Below are positions 6,003 to 7,550 of a stretch of 7,550 nucleotides of DNA, one piece after another. The position numbers were made by a program, and so were the translations under genes. The stretch is from positions 1 through 7,550 of the forward strand of contig JAFWBZ010000128.1 of the NCBI GenBank assembly GCA_017537105.1, written 5' to 3'. Each line of letters begins with the position of its first letter. The stretch's first letter is position 1. This DNA comes from Clostridia bacterium. GTDB lineage: Bacteria > Bacillota > Clostridia > Christensenellales > Aristaeellaceae. Below the pieces are notes generated by a model. It was not told where the DNA came from and searched no databases. It worked only from the letters and a program-made list of their open reading frames with translations.

Positions 6003-6713
6003 TTACTTCTTGATCCGCTTGTCCAGCCGCGCGGCGAGGTGGGTGCCGAAGGACTGGAAGGCCTGGACCAGCAGCACGAGCACGATGACGGCGAGGTAGA
6101 GCACGGCGTACTTGTAGCGGGAGTAGCCGTAGTTGATGGCGATCTTGCCCAGTCCGCCGCCGCCCATGGCGCCGGACATGGCGGTATAACCCAGGATGGT
6201 GGTGATGGCGAGGGTAAAGTTGGTGACCAGCGAGGGCACGCTCTCCGGCAGCATCACCCGCAGGATGATCTGCCAGGTGGTGGAGCCCATGCTCTGCGCC
6301 ATCTCGATGATGTTGGGGTCCAGCTCCCGGAGGGAGGATTCCACCAGGCGCGCCACGAAGGGGAAGGCCGCCACCACCAGCGGCACGATGGAGGCCACCG
6401 AGCCGATGGAGGTGCCGATGATGGCGCGGGTCAGCGGGATGACCATGACGATCAGGATCAGGAAGGGCACGGAGCGCAGGAAGTTGATGATGACGTTGAT
6501 GACCTTCATCAGCGGCTTCGGCATGGGCCGGATGCCCTTTTCGTCGCCGGTCACCAGCAGGATGCCCAGCGGCAGGCCGAGCACGATGGCGAAGAACGTG
6601 GACAGCACGGTGACGTAGACGGTCTCCCACAGGCCCAGGGGGAACTCCGTGAGGAAGACGTGCCAGGCCTCCTCGAGCTTCTCCGGCGTAAACGCCATGG
6701 CAAACTGGTTCAT
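6003..6713 (-). CDS. metI: Methionine ABC transporter permease MetI
   Basis: The 236-residue inner-membrane protein is of MetI size (usually ~215-235). Hydrophobic segments lie at about residues 28-55, 70-95, 104-122, 160-180 and 203-217, fitting the five-helix MetI fold. The cytoplasmic EAA loop, which docks onto the ATPase, is seen as EMAQSMGSTTWQIILRVMLP at 137-156. SGAMGGGGLGKIAINYGYSR near 180-199 and LRSVPFLILIV near 79-89 are typical of MetI. With MetN it forms the transmembrane channel for methionine import. The start ATG overlaps the metN stop as ATGA (6710-6713), and AAGGAGG at 6721-6727 inside metN is its ribosome binding site, so the two genes are translationally coupled. No metQ follows; downstream are a weak hairpin and intergenic repeats. 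Confidence 0.95.
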   Translation of the reverse strand: MNQFAMAFTPEKLEEAWHVFLTEFPLGLWETVYVTVLSTFFAIVLGLPLGILLVTGDEKGIRPMPKPLMKVINVIINFLRSVPFLILIVMVIPLTRAIIGTSIGSVASIVPLVVAAFPFVARLVESSLRELDPNIIEMAQSMGSTTWQIILRVMLPESVPSLVTNFTLAITTILGYTAMSGAMGGGGLGKIAINYGYSRYKYAVLYLAVIVLVLLVQAFQSFGTHLAARLDKRIKK

Positions 6714-7550
6714 TCCGCCGCCTCCTTCGCCGCGTACTCCACCTCGACCTGCACGGTCACGTTGGGCACGTCGGAAATGTACTTGAGCGCCCGGGCCAGC
6801 TCATCCGGCCCGCCGGGGATCTCCAGCAGCATGTAGCCGTACTCCCGCTTGCCCACCGTGCGGGTGGAGGCGCCCAGGATGTTGGCCGCGATGCCGCAGT
6901 CCATCGCCATGGAGGCGATCAGCGGCTTGTTCGTGGTCACGGAGCCCTCGAAGATCAGCCGCACCAGCTGGCCGTAGCCGGAGGAGAGCTGGCCCTCGCT
7001 CTGGGCCATGTCCGGGAACACCAGCGCGCGGGTGGCGGCGGCCCGGGGCCGGGAGAACACCTGGCTGACCTCCCCCTCCTCCACCACGCTGCCGTGCTCG
7101 AGGATGGCCACGCGGTTGCAGATCTCCTGCACCACGCTCATCTGGTGGGTGATCACGATCACGGTGATGCCGGTGTCCCGGTTGATCTGGCGGATCAGCT
7201 CCAGGATGGACTGGGTGGTCTTGGGGTCCAGGGCGCTGGTGGCCTCGTCACACAGCAGCACCCGGGGGTTGGTGGCCAGCGCCCGGGCGATGGCCACGCG
7301 CTGCTGCTGGCCTCCGGACAGCTGCGCCGGATAGGCGTTGGCCTTGTCCGGCAGGCCCACGGTCTCCAGCAGCTCCCGGGCGCGGGCCTCGGCCTCGGCG
7401 CGGGGCGCGTGGATCAGCTTCAGCGGGAACATGACGTTCTGCAGGCAGGTGGACTGCATCAGCAGGTTGAAGGACTGGAAAATCATCGTGACCTCCCGCC
7501 GGACCTGCTGCATGGCCTTCTTGTCCAGCGCGCCCAGGTCGCGGCCGTCA
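6710..7550 (-). CDS. metN: Methionine ABC transporter ATP-binding protein MetN (5' end outside window)
   Basis: About 279 residues are visible, and the frame stays open to the window edge (DGRDLGALDKKAMQQVRREV), so the ATG at 7513 is internal. The Walker A end, roughly the first 60 residues of a ~340-residue family, is outside. In order it shows the Q-loop MIFQSFNLL, the signature LSGGQQQRVAIARAL, Walker B VLLCDEATSALD and the switch histidine VITHQM. It also has the C-terminal NIL (ACT-like) domain over the last ~85 residues (RLIFEGSVTTNKPLIASMAM through PNVTVQVEVEY). The NIL domain is diagnostic for MetN; it binds methionine and inhibits transport when the internal methionine level is high. 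The protein powers uptake through MetI, whose start it overlaps by four bases. All visible catalytic motifs are intact. Any riboswitch or repressor site controlling the operon would lie upstream, beyond 7550. Confidence 0.95.
   Translation of the reverse strand, partial: DGRDLGALDKKAMQQVRREVTMIFQSFNLLMQSTCLQNVMFPLKLIHAPRAEAEARARELLETVGLPDKANAYPAQLSGGQQQRVAIARALATNPRVLLCDEATSALDPKTTQSILELIRQINRDTGITVIVITHQMSVVQEICNRVAILEHGSVVEEGEVSQVFSRPRAAATRALVFPDMAQSEGQLSSGYGQLVRLIFEGSVTTNKPLIASMAMDCGIAANILGASTRTVGKREYGYMLLEIPGGPDELARALKYISDVPNVTVQVEVEYAAKEAAE

Noticed and set aside
6039..6836. 265-residue open frame antisense to metI and metN
   Set aside because: The His/Asp/Gln-rich sequence is the antisense of conserved metI codons and matches no family I know.

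Overview
The window looks like chromosomal DNA from an uncultured, GC-rich member of the Clostridia (Bacillota). The evidence is strong GGAGG-type ribosome binding sites, a BspA-type leucine-rich repeat surface protein, a short Clostridia-style XRE regulator, a NIL-domain methionine ABC transporter and small palindromic intergenic repeats. The taxonomic placement is inference. Most genes are visibly GC-rich (one 60-base line in the phosphatase gene counts to about 65% GC). The first ~780 bases are clearly lower (one line counts to about 45%).

Layout: (1) Positions 1-720, minus strand, hold a decayed remnant of a CASTOR/POLLUX-type ion-channel regulatory (RCK) protein. It lacks its N-terminal half, has a large internal deletion with a frame change, and carries an in-frame TGA. 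(2) A perfect 10-bp inverted repeat at 746-773 lies between this remnant and a divergent 84-residue XRE regulator (793-1047), placed as its own operator would be. (3) A HAD phosphatase of the YjjG type (1323-2066) has a good -10 box upstream. Its 3' end overlaps a GNAT acetyltransferase pseudogene (2045-2400) that is truncated at the 5' end and frameshifted. (4) An intergenic stretch with palindromic repeats in 40-bp tandem precedes a 920-residue secreted leucine-rich repeat protein (2723-5485). (5) A 517-bp convergent intergenic region has several hairpins and an inverted pair of the same palindromic repeat. (6) On the minus strand, metI (6003-6713) and the 3' part of metN (6710-7550, running off the window) overlap by ATGA and encode the permease and ATPase of a methionine importer. 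The binding-protein gene metQ does not follow metI.

The genes do not form one pathway. The window reads as a mosaic: a conserved nutrient-uptake operon, a cell-surface protein, a housekeeping-type phosphatase, and two dead genes beside a small regulator. I see no convincing new defence or mobile system. The items most worth checking are the palindrome at the XRE gene, the repeat family with one compensatory stem change that flanks the leucine-rich repeat gene, and the two pseudogenes.
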